A DNA stretch of 64,000 nucleotides from CAZUAQ01 sp964618455 (lineage in GTDB: Bacteria; Planctomycetota; Phycisphaerae; UBA1845; PWPN01): assembly GCA_964618455.1 (NCBI GenBank), contig CAZUAQ010000019.1, positions 1-64,000 on the forward strand, given 5' to 3'. The notes below the pieces were generated by a model that was given only the letters and a program-made list of their open reading frames with translations, was not told the DNA's origin and did no database searches. Each line of letters starts with the position of its first letter. Positions within the stretch are counted from its first letter, which is position 1. Positions 42,395-51,555 of the stretch are shown piece by piece. The position numbers were made by a program, and so were the translations under genes.

Positions 42395-42598
42395 GTGAAC
42401 CGATGGAACATGACATCCCGCGTGGCTCGTCGACTCGCTTTTCTGTGCAGCGGGAGCATTCTGCTCCAGCAGGTTGGCTGTGAAGCCATTCCCGCCAGCC
42501 TCACGGCGGGCGTGCTCAGTTCGATCTCCAACCAGGTGATTGGTAACGCCTTCAGCATCTGGCTCGGCCTCGGCCCGCTCCAGCAAAGCTTCTTCTGA
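42395..42598 (+). CDS. 67-residue putative lipoprotein
   Basis: A GTG at 42395 follows AGGAG by eight bases and opens a 67-codon frame. The product has a basic start, a hydrophobic stretch and a lipobox-like VGC (RLAFLCSGSILLQQVGC), then about 35 small or hydrophobic residues (IPASLTAGVLSSISNQVIGN). It is too short for a domain assignment. The same frame is open upstream to 42293, but that part does not look coding. It lies 115 bases after the SH3b gene and may be expressed with it. Confidence 0.5.
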   Translation: MNRWNMTSRVARRLAFLCSGSILLQQVGCEAIPASLTAGVLSSISNQVIGNAFSIWLGLGPLQQSFF

Positions 42599-42763
42599 TT
42601 CCCTTTTCCGTTTTCCGTCCAGGGATTTGCCTTTCTTCGCAGGGTACCGAGCATTCCCTATCGACTATATGTTCGGTTTTTGTTAGTATCATTGAGCAGC
42701 GGAGTGGAGGGGGCCAAGGCTACAGAAGGGGAGAGCGCCGGGGCGATCCGAAGGGGGCCGTTT

Positions 42764-44062
42764 ATGGCCATGACGACGCTGTTTTTGGATATGAACGCGT
42801 TCTTCGCGTCGGTCGAGCAGCAGTTGCAGCCGCGTTACCGCCATCGGCCGGTGGGCATCGTGCCGGTGACCGCCGGGAGTACCTGCTGCATCGCCGTCAG
42901 CTATGAAGCCCGCAATTACGGTGTCCGCACCGGGACCATGGTGGCCGAAGCCAGGCGTCTCTGCCCCGGCATCGAGCTCGTCGAAGCCCGGCCGGAGGTG
43001 TACGTCCGCATTCACGAACGCATCACGAAGGCGGTCGCAGAATGTGTGCCGATTCACCAGGTGCATTCCATCGACGAGATGACGTGCCGGCTGCTGCGTA
43101 ATGAGCGTTCGCCGGAGGTAGCGGTCGGCATCGCCCAGAAAATCAAACGCCGGTTGCGCGACACCATTGGACCCTACATCCGCTGCTCGGTCGGGATCGG
43201 CCCGAACTACCTGCTGGCCAAAGTGGCGGCCAATCTCCAGAAGCCCGACGGATTGAGCACGTTGCAGTGCCGCGATCTGCCGCACAAAATCAAGCACCTC
43301 GACCTTGATGATTTCCCCGGCATCAGCCGGAACATGAAACGCCGGCTCGCCCAGTCCGGCGTGACCAGTGTGGAGCAGATGTACGGGCTGTCGATCGATC
43401 GGATGGAACGCGTGTGGGGCGGTATCGTCGGGCGGCGGTGGTGGCATTGGCTCCACGGAAGGGACGTGGACCTGCCCCCGATTCAGCGGCGCATGTTCGG
43501 CCATGCCCGGGTGCTTCCTCCGGAGTATCGCACCTACGACGGTGCCGAGGCCGTCATGCACCATCTCATTCACAAGGCCGCCACCCGCCTGCGCGACATG
43601 CATTACTGGGCGCGGAAGATGATTGCCTTCGCCAGTTGCAGCGGGCAGCGCTACTGGACCATGGAGGTCTCTCTCGGGCAGTGCCGCGACACGCTGACGC
43701 TGATCGAGGTGTTCCGGAAACACTGGCCCCGCTCGCTGCCCGGCCGGCCGCTGAAAATCGGGGTGACGCTCACTTCCCTTGTCCACGACGTCTCCGCCAC
43801 ACTCCCGCTTTTCGAGGAGGACCGCAAACGCGTGCAACTCTCCGACACCATGGATGCCATCAACACCCGCTTCGGAGCCCGGACGGTCTACTTCGGCGGC
43901 ATGCACCCGGCCAACCGCGCCGTCCCCACGCGGATCGCCTTCACGCAGATTCCCGGCCTCGACCATTTCCGCCGGCAGAAAATCGACAACGACATCACCG
44001 AAATCCTGACCCACGCACGGACGTCCACCGGGGATGAGGAGGATGAAAATCTGGACAAGTGA
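42764..44062 (+). CDS. Y-family DNA polymerase (DinB/UmuC-like)
   Basis: A translesion polymerase. The 432-residue product has LFLDMNAFFASVEQ (catalytic D9), CIAVSYEARNYGVRTGTM, and the SIDE motif with D104 and E105. CSVGIGPNYLLAKVAANLQK and the thumb DDFPGISRNMKRRLAQSGV follow, then a little-finger domain. Catalytic residues are intact, so activity is predicted. It differs from standard DinB by an Arg/Trp-rich stretch (GGIVGRRWWHWLHGRDVDLP), as in UmuC-like branches. No lexA, imuB or dnaE2 gene is near it. The ATG at 42764 has AAGGGGG upstream; an earlier start at 42680 is unlikely. Confidence 0.88.
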   Translation: MAMTTLFLDMNAFFASVEQQLQPRYRHRPVGIVPVTAGSTCCIAVSYEARNYGVRTGTMVAEARRLCPGIELVEARPEVYVRIHERITKAVAECVPIHQVHSIDEMTCRLLRNERSPEVAVGIAQKIKRRLRDTIGPYIRCSVGIGPNYLLAKVAANLQKPDGLSTLQCRDLPHKIKHLDLDDFPGISRNMKRRLAQSGVTSVEQMYGLSIDRMERVWGGIVGRRWWHWLHGRDVDLPPIQRRMFGHARVLPPEYRTYDGAEAVMHHLIHKAATRLRDMHYWARKMIAFASCSGQRYWTMEVSLGQCRDTLTLIEVFRKHWPRSLPGRPLKIGVTLTSLVHDVSATLPLFEEDRKRVQLSDTMDAINTRFGARTVYFGGMHPANRAVPTRIAFTQIPGLDHFRRQKIDNDITEILTHARTSTGDEEDENLDK

Positions 44063-44383
44063 GGTGAATCGTGGCGGAAAAAGTGGGATCGCCGGCGATC
44101 CGCGCCGATGAACGACACGGAGCCCGCAGGCCTTCAGAGTACGCAGAAGAGGCGTTTTTCAGCGTTTGTGCTTGCCGATGGGGCTTGCGGTGGTGATAAT
44201 GATGGGCTGTCGGTCCTCGATCAGTACCGACGCCGACAATCGAAGATCAGTTCAGAGTCCGTCGACCCGACTCCGGCGATCCGGGGGCGGGGCGGCACCG
44301 GGCGAACCCGGTTGGACTCGCCTGTGCGGATCCGCGGTGATCCGGCAGGGCATCCATGGCAACCTATTGGAAAGGAGAAAACC
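44063..44383. other. 321-base ilvB leader with two hairpins
   Basis: No gene or leader peptide rich in branched-chain codons was recognised. Two small perfect hairpins lie in tandem: ACCGGG-CGAA-CCCGGT at 44297-44312 and CGGATC-CGCGGT-GATCCG at 44327-44344. No T-run follows, so a standard attenuator is not supported; translational control of ilvB is possible. Confidence 0.35.
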
Positions 44384-46120
44384 ATGGCCTCCAAACCGCA
44401 GACCTCAGTCGATGCGCCTGGTCCGGGCGCGGCATCCCTGTTGGACAAGACAGGGGGGCAGATCCTCCACGAAACGCTCATCGAACAGGGTGTGGACGTG
44501 GTGTTCGGTTACCCCGGCGGAGCCATTCTGCCGACATTCGATGTCCTCCACAAATCCCCGATTCGATTCATCCTGACGCGGCACGAGCAGGGCGCCGGCC
44601 ACATGGCTGACGGTTATTCCCGCGCGACCGGCAAGGTCGGTACCGCCATCGTGACCAGCGGACCCGGTGCAACCAACCTGACCACGGCGCTGGCCACCGC
44701 CTACATGGACAGCGTGCCCATGGTCGCGATCACCGGTCAGGTCGCCACCGCCGCGATCGGTAACGATGCCTTTCAGGAGGCGGATGTCGTCGGCGTCACG
44801 CGACCGGTCACCAAGCACAACGTGCTCGTGCGCGACGTGAACGACCTCGCCCGCGCGGTGCGCGAAGCGTACCACATTGCCCGGACGGGCCGGCCCGGAC
44901 CGGTGCTGATCGATCTGCCGAAGGACGTGCAGGTGGCCAAGATGTCGGTCGAAGACGACGGCCAGTTGAACCTGCCTGGCTACCGTCCACGCAGCAAGGG
45001 GAATCCGCGCCAGGTGCGACTGGCCGCCGAAGCGATCAACAAGGCGGAGCGCCCGGTGCTGTATGTCGGTGGGGGTGTCATCGCCGCCGAAGCGTCGCAA
45101 GAATTACGCGAGATATCGCGCAAGGGCAACATTCCAGTCACCACGACGCTGCTCGGAATGGGCGCGTTCGACGAGGTCGACGATGCCGGGCGCACGCTGC
45201 ACATGCTGGGTATGCATGGCAGCGCCTACGCCAACTACGCCGTTCAGGCAAGCGATTGCCTGATCGCCGTGGGCGCCCGGTTCGATGACCGCGTGACCGG
45301 CAAGATTGATAACTTCGCCCCGAACGCGCAGATCATCCACATCGACGTTGATCCCTCGAGCATCAGCAAGACGGTGGACGTGGATATTCCGGTCGTGGGC
45401 GATGCGAAACTCGTGCTGCAGGGCATGATCGAGCACATCGAGCACCGCGACCGCGGGGAGTGGTTCGACCAGATCAATGTCTGGAAGGATAAGCACCCGT
45501 TCAGTTACGATCCCTCGCCGGACAAGATCATGCCACAGTACGTGATCGATGAGCTGAGCAATATCACGGAAGGCGAAGCGATCATCACCACCGGCGTGGG
45601 CCAGCACCAGATGTGGGCGGCACAGTTCTACCGATGGCGGTTCCCGCGACAGATGCTGACTTCCGGCGGACTGGGCACGATGGGTTACGGCTTTCCCGCC
45701 GCGATCGGCGCGGCCGTCGGTTGCCCCGACAGGCACGTTGTCGACATCGACGGAGACGGCAGTTTCCTCATGACCTGCAACGAGCTTGCCACGGTGGCCG
45801 AGTTCAACATTCCGACCAAGGTGATCGTCCTGAACAATCACTTCCAGGGCATGGTCCGGCAGTGGCAGGAACTTTTCTACGATGGGCGCTACACCGCCGT
45901 GAAGATGACCAACCCGAGCTTTGCGAAGGTGGCCGAAGCCTTCAACTGCAAGGGTATCGACGTCAAGAACAAGGCGGATGTCCCGGACGCGCTGCGCGAG
46001 ATGCTGGATCACAAGGGCCCGGTCGTGATGGACGTCCACGTGGAGGCCGAAGAGAACGTCTACCCGATGGTCGCCGCCGGCAAGAGCTTGCACGAGATGA
46101 CCATGGGCGGCATGGCCTGA
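44384..46120 (+). CDS. ilvB: Acetolactate synthase large subunit
   Basis: The ThDP enzyme that condenses pyruvate with pyruvate or 2-oxobutyrate in valine, leucine and isoleucine synthesis. The 578-residue product has the N-terminal ThDP-activating glutamate E68 in TRHEQGAGHMADGYSRATG, SGPGATNLTTALATAYMDS, the FAD-binding middle domain (GARFDDRVTGKIDNF) and the ThDP/Mg2+ motif GDGSFLMTCNELATVAEF ending at LNN. AAAGGAG at 44371-44377 marks the start. The regulatory subunit gene ilvN is two genes downstream, with a DUF502 gene between. Confidence 0.96.
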   Translation: MASKPQTSVDAPGPGAASLLDKTGGQILHETLIEQGVDVVFGYPGGAILPTFDVLHKSPIRFILTRHEQGAGHMADGYSRATGKVGTAIVTSGPGATNLTTALATAYMDSVPMVAITGQVATAAIGNDAFQEADVVGVTRPVTKHNVLVRDVNDLARAVREAYHIARTGRPGPVLIDLPKDVQVAKMSVEDDGQLNLPGYRPRSKGNPRQVRLAAEAINKAERPVLYVGGGVIAAEASQELREISRKGNIPVTTTLLGMGAFDEVDDAGRTLHMLGMHGSAYANYAVQASDCLIAVGARFDDRVTGKIDNFAPNAQIIHIDVDPSSISKTVDVDIPVVGDAKLVLQGMIEHIEHRDRGEWFDQINVWKDKHPFSYDPSPDKIMPQYVIDELSNITEGEAIITTGVGQHQMWAAQFYRWRFPRQMLTSGGLGTMGYGFPAAIGAAVGCPDRHVVDIDGDGSFLMTCNELATVAEFNIPTKVIVLNNHFQGMVRQWQELFYDGRYTAVKMTNPSFAKVAEAFNCKGIDVKNKADVPDALREMLDHKGPVVMDVHVEAEENVYPMVAAGKSLHEMTMGGMA

Positions 46121-46139
46121 GACGAACCGGAGATTCGAC

Positions 46140-46934
46140 GTGACGGAAGAGGACTCTCCGAGTTCATTGGCCGAACCGGTTCGCAGAAGACCTAACCTGC
46201 TCCATGCGTTACGAGTGCTGTTGCGCACGCGCATCGTAGCCGGGTTGATCACGCTGATTCCGATCTGGGTCACCTGGGTCGTCGTCAGTTTTCTCTTCAA
46301 CGCGATGAAGTCGGTCACCGAGCCCGTGGCCCGGTGGTTCGCCGATTACGTGCACAAGACAAGGCCGGAGATCACGGCCTACGAGGCGTATCTCGATTGG
46401 ATCGTGCCTGTTCTGGCGGTGCTGCTGACGCTTTCTCTTCTCTACATGCTCGGCTTGCTGACCGCGAGTGTGTTCGGTCGTCGAATCATTGAAGTGGTGG
46501 AGCGTGTCTTTGAACAGGTACCCCTTGTCAAACAGGTGTATCGATCGACGAAACAGATCGTGCTGACACTCGGCGGAGGACAATCTCACAAGGCCAGATT
46601 CAAGCGTGTCGTGCTGGTGAAATTCCCACACCCGGGCATGCGCTGCATCGGTTTTCTCACGTCGGTCATGAAGGACGCGGATACGGGTCGGCCGATGGCC
46701 AGCGTGTTCATTTCGACGACGCCCAATCCGACGACCGGCTACATGCAGATCATCCCCCTGGAGGATGTATCCGAGACCGATTGGAGTGTGGAAGAGGCGG
46801 TGAAGCTGCTCATGTCCGGTGGCATCCTGAGCCCGGCGACCGTGCCCTTCGATCGCGTCCGTCCGGTGCATTGGGATCCCGAAACGGATCGGAAGGATGA
46901 CGCGCCGAATGAGGCGACACAGCAGACGGCCTGA
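46140..46934 (+). CDS. DUF502 membrane protein
   Basis: The 264-residue product has two to three transmembrane segments (IVAGLITLIPIWVTWVVVSF and WIVPVLAVLLTLSLLYMLGL). The DUF502 signature region is VFEQVPLVKQVYRSTKQIVL, RVVLVKFPHPGMRCIGFLTS and VFISTTPNPTTGYMQIIPLE. The family is widespread and of unknown biochemical role. Its place between ilvB and ilvN, 19 bases after the first and 51 before the second, indicates co-transcription without an obvious pathway link. GTG start. Confidence 0.85.
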   Translation: MTEEDSPSSLAEPVRRRPNLLHALRVLLRTRIVAGLITLIPIWVTWVVVSFLFNAMKSVTEPVARWFADYVHKTRPEITAYEAYLDWIVPVLAVLLTLSLLYMLGLLTASVFGRRIIEVVERVFEQVPLVKQVYRSTKQIVLTLGGGQSHKARFKRVVLVKFPHPGMRCIGFLTSVMKDADTGRPMASVFISTTPNPTTGYMQIIPLEDVSETDWSVEEAVKLLMSGGILSPATVPFDRVRPVHWDPETDRKDDAPNEATQQTA

Positions 46935-46985
46935 CGCGCGCTTTGCCGTGTCAGCGGGATATACAAGAAAGCAGGAAACATACTG

Positions 46986-47582
46986 ATGATCTCAAAACAT
47001 ATTTTCAGCGTGCTGGTGCAGAACCAACCGGGCGTGCTCGCCCATATTGCGGGCATGTTTGCCGCCCGCGGATTCAACATCGACTCTCTCGTGGTGGGAC
47101 GGACGGAGGATGACGAGTTCTCGCGCATGGTCATCGTTTCGACCGGCGACGACTTCACCATGGAGCAGGTTCGCAAGCAACTCGGCAAGATCGTGCCGGT
47201 GGTGAAGGTGCGCGACCTGATCGAGCAGAATTACGTGGAGCGCGATCTGCTTCTGATCCAGGTCCACTGCCCTCCGGAGAAGCGCGGCGAACTACGCCAT
47301 ATCACTGAGATCTTCCGGGCGAGCATTGTGGACATCGCTCCCAAGTCGGTGATGATTCAGGCCACCGGGCCCGAGGAGAAGATCGAGGCGTTCATCGAAC
47401 TGTGCCGGCCTTACGGCATCAAGCAGTTGTCGCGGACCGGCGTGATTGCAATGCCCCGGGCCAGCCAGGCCGAAAGCGGCCCGCCCAAGCCCACCGGACG
47501 GCGTCAGGACCGGAGCGGCGCGAGCGGGGCCCAAACTCAAGCCAAGGGCGGTGTCGAGGAAGCGGCCCTGCCACCCAGTTGA
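46986..47582 (+). CDS. ilvN: Acetolactate synthase small (regulatory) subunit
   Basis: The 198-residue product opens with an ACT domain (HIFSVLVQNQPGVLAHIAGM, FAARGFNIDSLVVGRTEDDE) followed by the IlvN/IlvH C-terminal domain (ERDLLLIQVHCPPEKRGELR, KIEAFIELCRPYGIKQLSRT). It binds valine and controls IlvB. An unusual tail of about 35 residues rich in Ser, Gln, Pro and Arg follows the normal end (GVIAMPRA). AGGAAA upstream. Confidence 0.94.
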   Translation: MISKHIFSVLVQNQPGVLAHIAGMFAARGFNIDSLVVGRTEDDEFSRMVIVSTGDDFTMEQVRKQLGKIVPVVKVRDLIEQNYVERDLLLIQVHCPPEKRGELRHITEIFRASIVDIAPKSVMIQATGPEEKIEAFIELCRPYGIKQLSRTGVIAMPRASQAESGPPKPTGRRQDRSGASGAQTQAKGGVEEAALPPS

Positions 47583-47664
47583 GCGGGCCGCCCGGTTCAG
47601 CAGGATGTTCCGGGCTCGGTGCACTGTGTGACGGAATGGTTACATCCGCCCGATCGGAAAGGTC

Positions 47665-48660
47665 ATGACGATGAGAATACGATCGACACGTACACTCGCT
47701 ATTCTTGCCACAATGGCGGTCTTGTCCTTTTCGGTCGGCGCGGATGAAAAAAAGCCCGACCGGCCGTTGACGGAGAAGGAGGTCGTCCAGGCCGGGCGGC
47801 AGATGCGCGCCGACGTGGAGGCGGTGGTGGGCGCCTTGGACGGCAACGTGAGAGCAAGCGCTGCTCAGGGCCATGACGACGCCACGATACGCAAGATCAG
47901 TCTCTTCCCCGGAAGACGTAACGGGGCACGCCTCGGTGACATGAGCGACAGTCAACGTCGTCAAGTCGAGCGCTTGTTGCAGTCGGTCCTGACGGAAGAC
48001 GCTTACGAGCGCGCGTGCAAAGTGTTCAAGCAGGATTCCGGTACGGGGGATTACTATTTCACCCGCTTCTGGGACGGCGGCGCGACCGATCCGCTGGCGT
48101 GGCGACTCGAAGGACATCATTTCTCCGTGACATTCTTCGTGGATGACAAGCACCGCATTCGTCCGGGGACGCTGCTCATCGGCGGTCGTAACGACGTCTG
48201 GAAGCCGCTCGATGATCAGGTTCGCGCGCTCTGCGATGCCCTCACGGAGGATCTTCGCGCTCAGGCGACACTGACCCAGCCGCCGCGCCGTACCGGGAAC
48301 CCCCCGCACGAGGAAACACTGACTCGTCCCGGACTCGCATGGAAGGATCTCGATGCGCAGCAGAGGAAGAAACTCACAGCCCTGCTCGATGCCTTCCAGA
48401 AGATGTTTCACAAGCCCGTGGTGAACCTTGCGAGCAAGTCCTTCAGTCAGGCGGGGGGCAAGCCATCTCTGCACATCGCATTCAGCGGATCCCCTGAGAT
48501 GCCCGACAGCGAGTATCACTTCAGTCTCCGCGGCGCGCATGGTTTGAACATTGAATTTGATACGCGCGACGGCCACACGCACATGCTCATCCATCTCAGC
48601 GCGGGTAAGAACGATTCCGAAACCAAGGAAACGAACAAGCCGGACTCGGCCAAGTCCTGA
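47665..48660 (+). CDS. Exported DUF3500-like protein
   Basis: The 331-residue product has a signal peptide (TLAILATMAVLSFSVGA). A body resembling DUF3500 follows: LGDMSDSQRRQVERLLQSVL, RFWDGGATDPLAWRLEGHHF with the GHH of the family, and a C-terminal YHFSLRGAHGLNIEFDTRDG then HTHMLIH. DUF3500 proteins are secreted or periplasmic and have no assigned function, though conserved His and Arg suggest binding of a metal or acid ligand. Start at 47665; ATG at 47671 is the alternative. No functional link to the ilv genes is apparent. Confidence 0.8.
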   Translation: MTMRIRSTRTLAILATMAVLSFSVGADEKKPDRPLTEKEVVQAGRQMRADVEAVVGALDGNVRASAAQGHDDATIRKISLFPGRRNGARLGDMSDSQRRQVERLLQSVLTEDAYERACKVFKQDSGTGDYYFTRFWDGGATDPLAWRLEGHHFSVTFFVDDKHRIRPGTLLIGGRNDVWKPLDDQVRALCDALTEDLRAQATLTQPPRRTGNPPHEETLTRPGLAWKDLDAQQRKKLTALLDAFQKMFHKPVVNLASKSFSQAGGKPSLHIAFSGSPEMPDSEYHFSLRGAHGLNIEFDTRDGHTHMLIHLSAGKNDSETKETNKPDSAKS

Positions 48661-48697
48661 TCGCGGCAATTTTCCAGTATCTTCGGATGAAAAAGCG

Positions 48698-48727
48698 TTG
48701 ACATTTCGTCACCGCGTCCGATAATAC
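48698..48727 (+). promoter_or_regulatory. Strong sigma-70-type promoter of the ArsR gene
   Basis: A perfect TTGACA at 48698-48703 and TAATAC at 48722-48727 (18-base spacer; ATAATA at 17 is also possible). The transcript would start near 48734, about 20 bases before the ATG, with GAGGGA just ahead of it. Confidence 0.72.
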
Positions 48728-48755
48728 CTATAAAATAACTTGTCGAGGGATTGAC

Positions 48756-49241
48756 ATGAGCCAAGGGCATGATGCCGTTTACAAGGCGATGGCGGACGAG
48801 CACCGCCGTAAGATACTCACCTCACTCTGCCGCGAGTCGCTCGTCGCCGGCGAGTTGGCACAACTCGTCGGACTCGCACCCAACGCACTCTCTTTCCATC
48901 TCAAGTGGTTGAAGTCGGCCGGACTCGTCTCGGTCGTGCGCGAAGGGCGGTTTCTTCGCTACCGGGCCAATCCGAGTTCGCTCCAGGAGTGGGCACAGCA
49001 CATTCAGGCGACGTTCACCGCGTCTCCCAGTCTGCGTCACACGCAGCGCCGGCACACCGATGCCGCGCTGGAGCGTCTCCAGGAAACCCCGCGCAACCCG
49101 GATTCGAATGATAACGGGACGAACCCCGCGGCCGTGCCGTTGGACCTTTCTGAATCGGGGAATGATGCGGGTCTACCCGGGAGCGAGTACGCGTTTGCGG
49201 GCGCGAGTGATGACGATACCTTGCCGACAGAATTGCTCTGA
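48756..49241 (+). CDS. ArsR-family transcriptional regulator with C-terminal tail
   Basis: The 161-residue product has a winged-helix domain in its first 80 residues: YKAMADEHRRKILTSLCRE, the recognition region AGELAQLVGLAPNALSFHLK and LKSAGLVSVVREGRFLRYRA. This is the ArsR/SmtB plan, but the cysteine metal-binding ELCVCDL box is absent, so it is not a classic metal sensor. About 75 polar residues follow without recognised fold. It is driven by a consensus-like promoter and lies upstream of the NhaC-type antiporter, which it might control. Confidence 0.85.
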   Translation: MSQGHDAVYKAMADEHRRKILTSLCRESLVAGELAQLVGLAPNALSFHLKWLKSAGLVSVVREGRFLRYRANPSSLQEWAQHIQATFTASPSLRHTQRRHTDAALERLQETPRNPDSNDNGTNPAAVPLDLSESGNDAGLPGSEYAFAGASDDDTLPTELL

Positions 49242-49395
49242 GAATTCGAGGGTGCCCGGCCGCCCCGGACCATCGGTGCCGACAGCGTGATTGCGCCCTT
49301 GCCGCCGATTTCGAGTATCCTCTCCCCCCAGCGAAACTAGCTTCGCCTCGGCTTCGCAGGGCGCCATAGTTCAACACATCCGGCAGGGATTCCGC

Positions 49396-51519
49396 GTGAG
49401 TCAAACCGATACTGCAAACAGTGTGGGCCGATTGTTCCGCAGCCCGGGCACCTGGGTCTTCCTGATCGCGATCATCGTCTCGTTCATCGTCGGCCAGACC
49501 GTCTCGACGACATGGACTGCCGGGAAGGTGGAACTGGACGTCCATCCCGATGCGCAGGGGCGTCGCATCATGGGCGACGAGGATGATCCTCAGTACATCG
49601 CCGGAGTGGATGTCGAGGCTGACTGGCAGCTTGCACACGTCATTCTGGACGAGGGGATCGTGGATGAGCAGGGGCGCGTCGTGTCCGGGCCCATCTACTA
49701 CGTTTTCAAGCAGGAGAGTGACGCGCTCGAGAGCATCGATCCTGTGAAAAAAGTGCTCGCTTTCGCCCCCGAGCTGGACGAGCGTGGACGGCGCTACTTC
49801 ACTCACGCCGACCGTCGTCGCTATCTCCCGGGAGAAGGTGCGGACCGGGAGGATACCGTCACGCCCTTGACCCTCGGTGTGGCCGAAAGCAAAGGCGGGC
49901 CATTCCAATACACGTCAGGCGATGTGACACGCGATATCATTCGGGTCATCCCCTGGAACAGCGCGGTACTGACCCATGAATCGCTGGAGCGCTTGAACGA
50001 CGAGAAGCTGGAACCCACCGCCAAGTCGGAATATGTCTTCCGCGCGGACACCGAGGGTGGGGAAGCCACATACGCGTTCTATCATCTCACCGCACAGAAT
50101 CACTGGGGCATCTGGTCGCTGCTGCCCGCCGCGGTGGCGGTGGCGCTGTGCTGGCTGACGAAGGAGCCCTTACCGGCGCTGTTCGGTGGTGTGGTCTCCG
50201 GGGCATTGCTGCTCGGCAATTATGACGTGACCGATGGGGTGCTGGTCGAGAGTCTCGCCCGCCCCAGCGCCGCCTATATCCTGCTATTGTATCTCTGGCT
50301 GCTCGGCGGCTTGATGGGGTTGTGGGCGCGGACGGGTGCGGCCCAGGCTTTTGCGGATTTCATGACCCGTCACGTCGTGCGCGGGCCGCGCTCCGCCAAG
50401 CTCGTGGCCTGGTTCCTTGGCGTGATCTTCTTTCAGGGCGGCAGCATCAGCACGGTGCTGGTCGGCACCGCCGTCAAGCCGCTGGCCGACAAGGAGAAGA
50501 TCAGCCACGAGGAACTGGCATACATCGTCGATTCCACCGCCTCTCCCATTGCTTCGCAGCTCGCCTTCAACGCCTGGCCGACATACATCCAGGCGTTCAT
50601 CTTCGTGGCGGGCGTGCCGTGGCTCGCGACGCAGGCGGACCGTATCAAGTTCTTCTATATGTCCGTGCCACTCTGCTTCTATGCCATCTTCGCCGTCACG
50701 TTCACCTTTCTGCTCAGCGTGGAGAAGTCGCCTTTTCTCGGGAAGAAACTCCGCCTCGCCATGCAGCGTGCTCGCACCACCGGGGAACTCGATGCCCCCG
50801 ATGCTGAACCGCTCAGCGCCAAGGAACTCCAGGCCAGCGATGTTCCGCCGGGCTACACCGCCACCGTCTGGGAGTTCTTCCTCCCGCTTATCACGTTGAT
50901 CGGCATCGCCATCGGTACATTCATCTTCATGCCGGACAATACGCCGCGCGTGACCTGGGCCTTCGGCGCCGCGGTCGGTCTGGCGATGTTGATGGCCCTG
51001 TTTCGCGGGATGTCGCTCAAGGACGTGATGATCGGCTACACCAACGGTCTGAAGGGTGTGGTGCTGGGCTCGGTCATTCTGCTCATGGCGGTGACCATCG
51101 GCTGGGTCAGTAAGCAGGCAGGCGGGGGCATCTATCTCGTCGAACTGATCGGCGAGTCCATTCCGTTCTGGGCGCTGCCGGTCTGTCTGCAGGTGCTGAC
51201 CATGATCATCGCGTTCTCCACCGGGACAAGCTGGGGAACCTATGCCGTGGCGTTTCCGCTGGCGATGCCGCTCGCCTATGCCGTGGCCGTTGCCAACGGG
51301 CTCGATCACCCCCAGTTCTACATGACCATCTGCTTCGCCTGCGTCATGGATGGCAGCGTCTACGGCGATCAGTGCTCGCCCATTTCCGACACGACCGTGC
51401 TCAGTTCCATGTGCACCGGATGCGACCTCATGGATCACGTCAAGACGCAGATTCCCCAGGCCAGCGTCGCCGCCGCCCTGGCGGCCATATGCTGGACGGC
51501 GATTACGTTCCTGGCGTGA
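49396..51519 (+). CDS. NhaC-type Na+/H+ antiporter with long extracytoplasmic N-domain
   Basis: The 707-residue product has one N-terminal membrane helix (TWVFLIAIIVSFIVGQTVST), then about 190 soluble residues, then some ten membrane segments from residue 236 on. The core shows the NhaC-family signature VYGDQCSPISDTTVLSSMCT followed by DHVKTQIPQA, and GTSWGTYAVAFPLAMPLAYA. Such carriers exchange Na+ and H+ (or malate/lactate in related groups). NhaC proteins are usually about 450-500 residues, so the N-terminal insert is unusual. GGCAGGGA precedes the GTG at 49396; a TTG at 49291 is unlikely. It converges on rnfD with 36 bases between stops. Confidence 0.85.
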   Translation: MSQTDTANSVGRLFRSPGTWVFLIAIIVSFIVGQTVSTTWTAGKVELDVHPDAQGRRIMGDEDDPQYIAGVDVEADWQLAHVILDEGIVDEQGRVVSGPIYYVFKQESDALESIDPVKKVLAFAPELDERGRRYFTHADRRRYLPGEGADREDTVTPLTLGVAESKGGPFQYTSGDVTRDIIRVIPWNSAVLTHESLERLNDEKLEPTAKSEYVFRADTEGGEATYAFYHLTAQNHWGIWSLLPAAVAVALCWLTKEPLPALFGGVVSGALLLGNYDVTDGVLVESLARPSAAYILLLYLWLLGGLMGLWARTGAAQAFADFMTRHVVRGPRSAKLVAWFLGVIFFQGGSISTVLVGTAVKPLADKEKISHEELAYIVDSTASPIASQLAFNAWPTYIQAFIFVAGVPWLATQADRIKFFYMSVPLCFYAIFAVTFTFLLSVEKSPFLGKKLRLAMQRARTTGELDAPDAEPLSAKELQASDVPPGYTATVWEFFLPLITLIGIAIGTFIFMPDNTPRVTWAFGAAVGLAMLMALFRGMSLKDVMIGYTNGLKGVVLGSVILLMAVTIGWVSKQAGGGIYLVELIGESIPFWALPVCLQVLTMIIAFSTGTSWGTYAVAFPLAMPLAYAVAVANGLDHPQFYMTICFACVMDGSVYGDQCSPISDTTVLSSMCTGCDLMDHVKTQIPQASVAAALAAICWTAITFLA

Positions 51520-51555
51520 TGAATTGAATCAGGGGGAGCTTCGTACAGGAATCGA

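Noticed and set aside
44063..44383. N-terminal extension of ilvB from 44108
   Set aside because: The added 92 residues are unrelated to the family, and AAAGGAG precedes the ATG at 44384.
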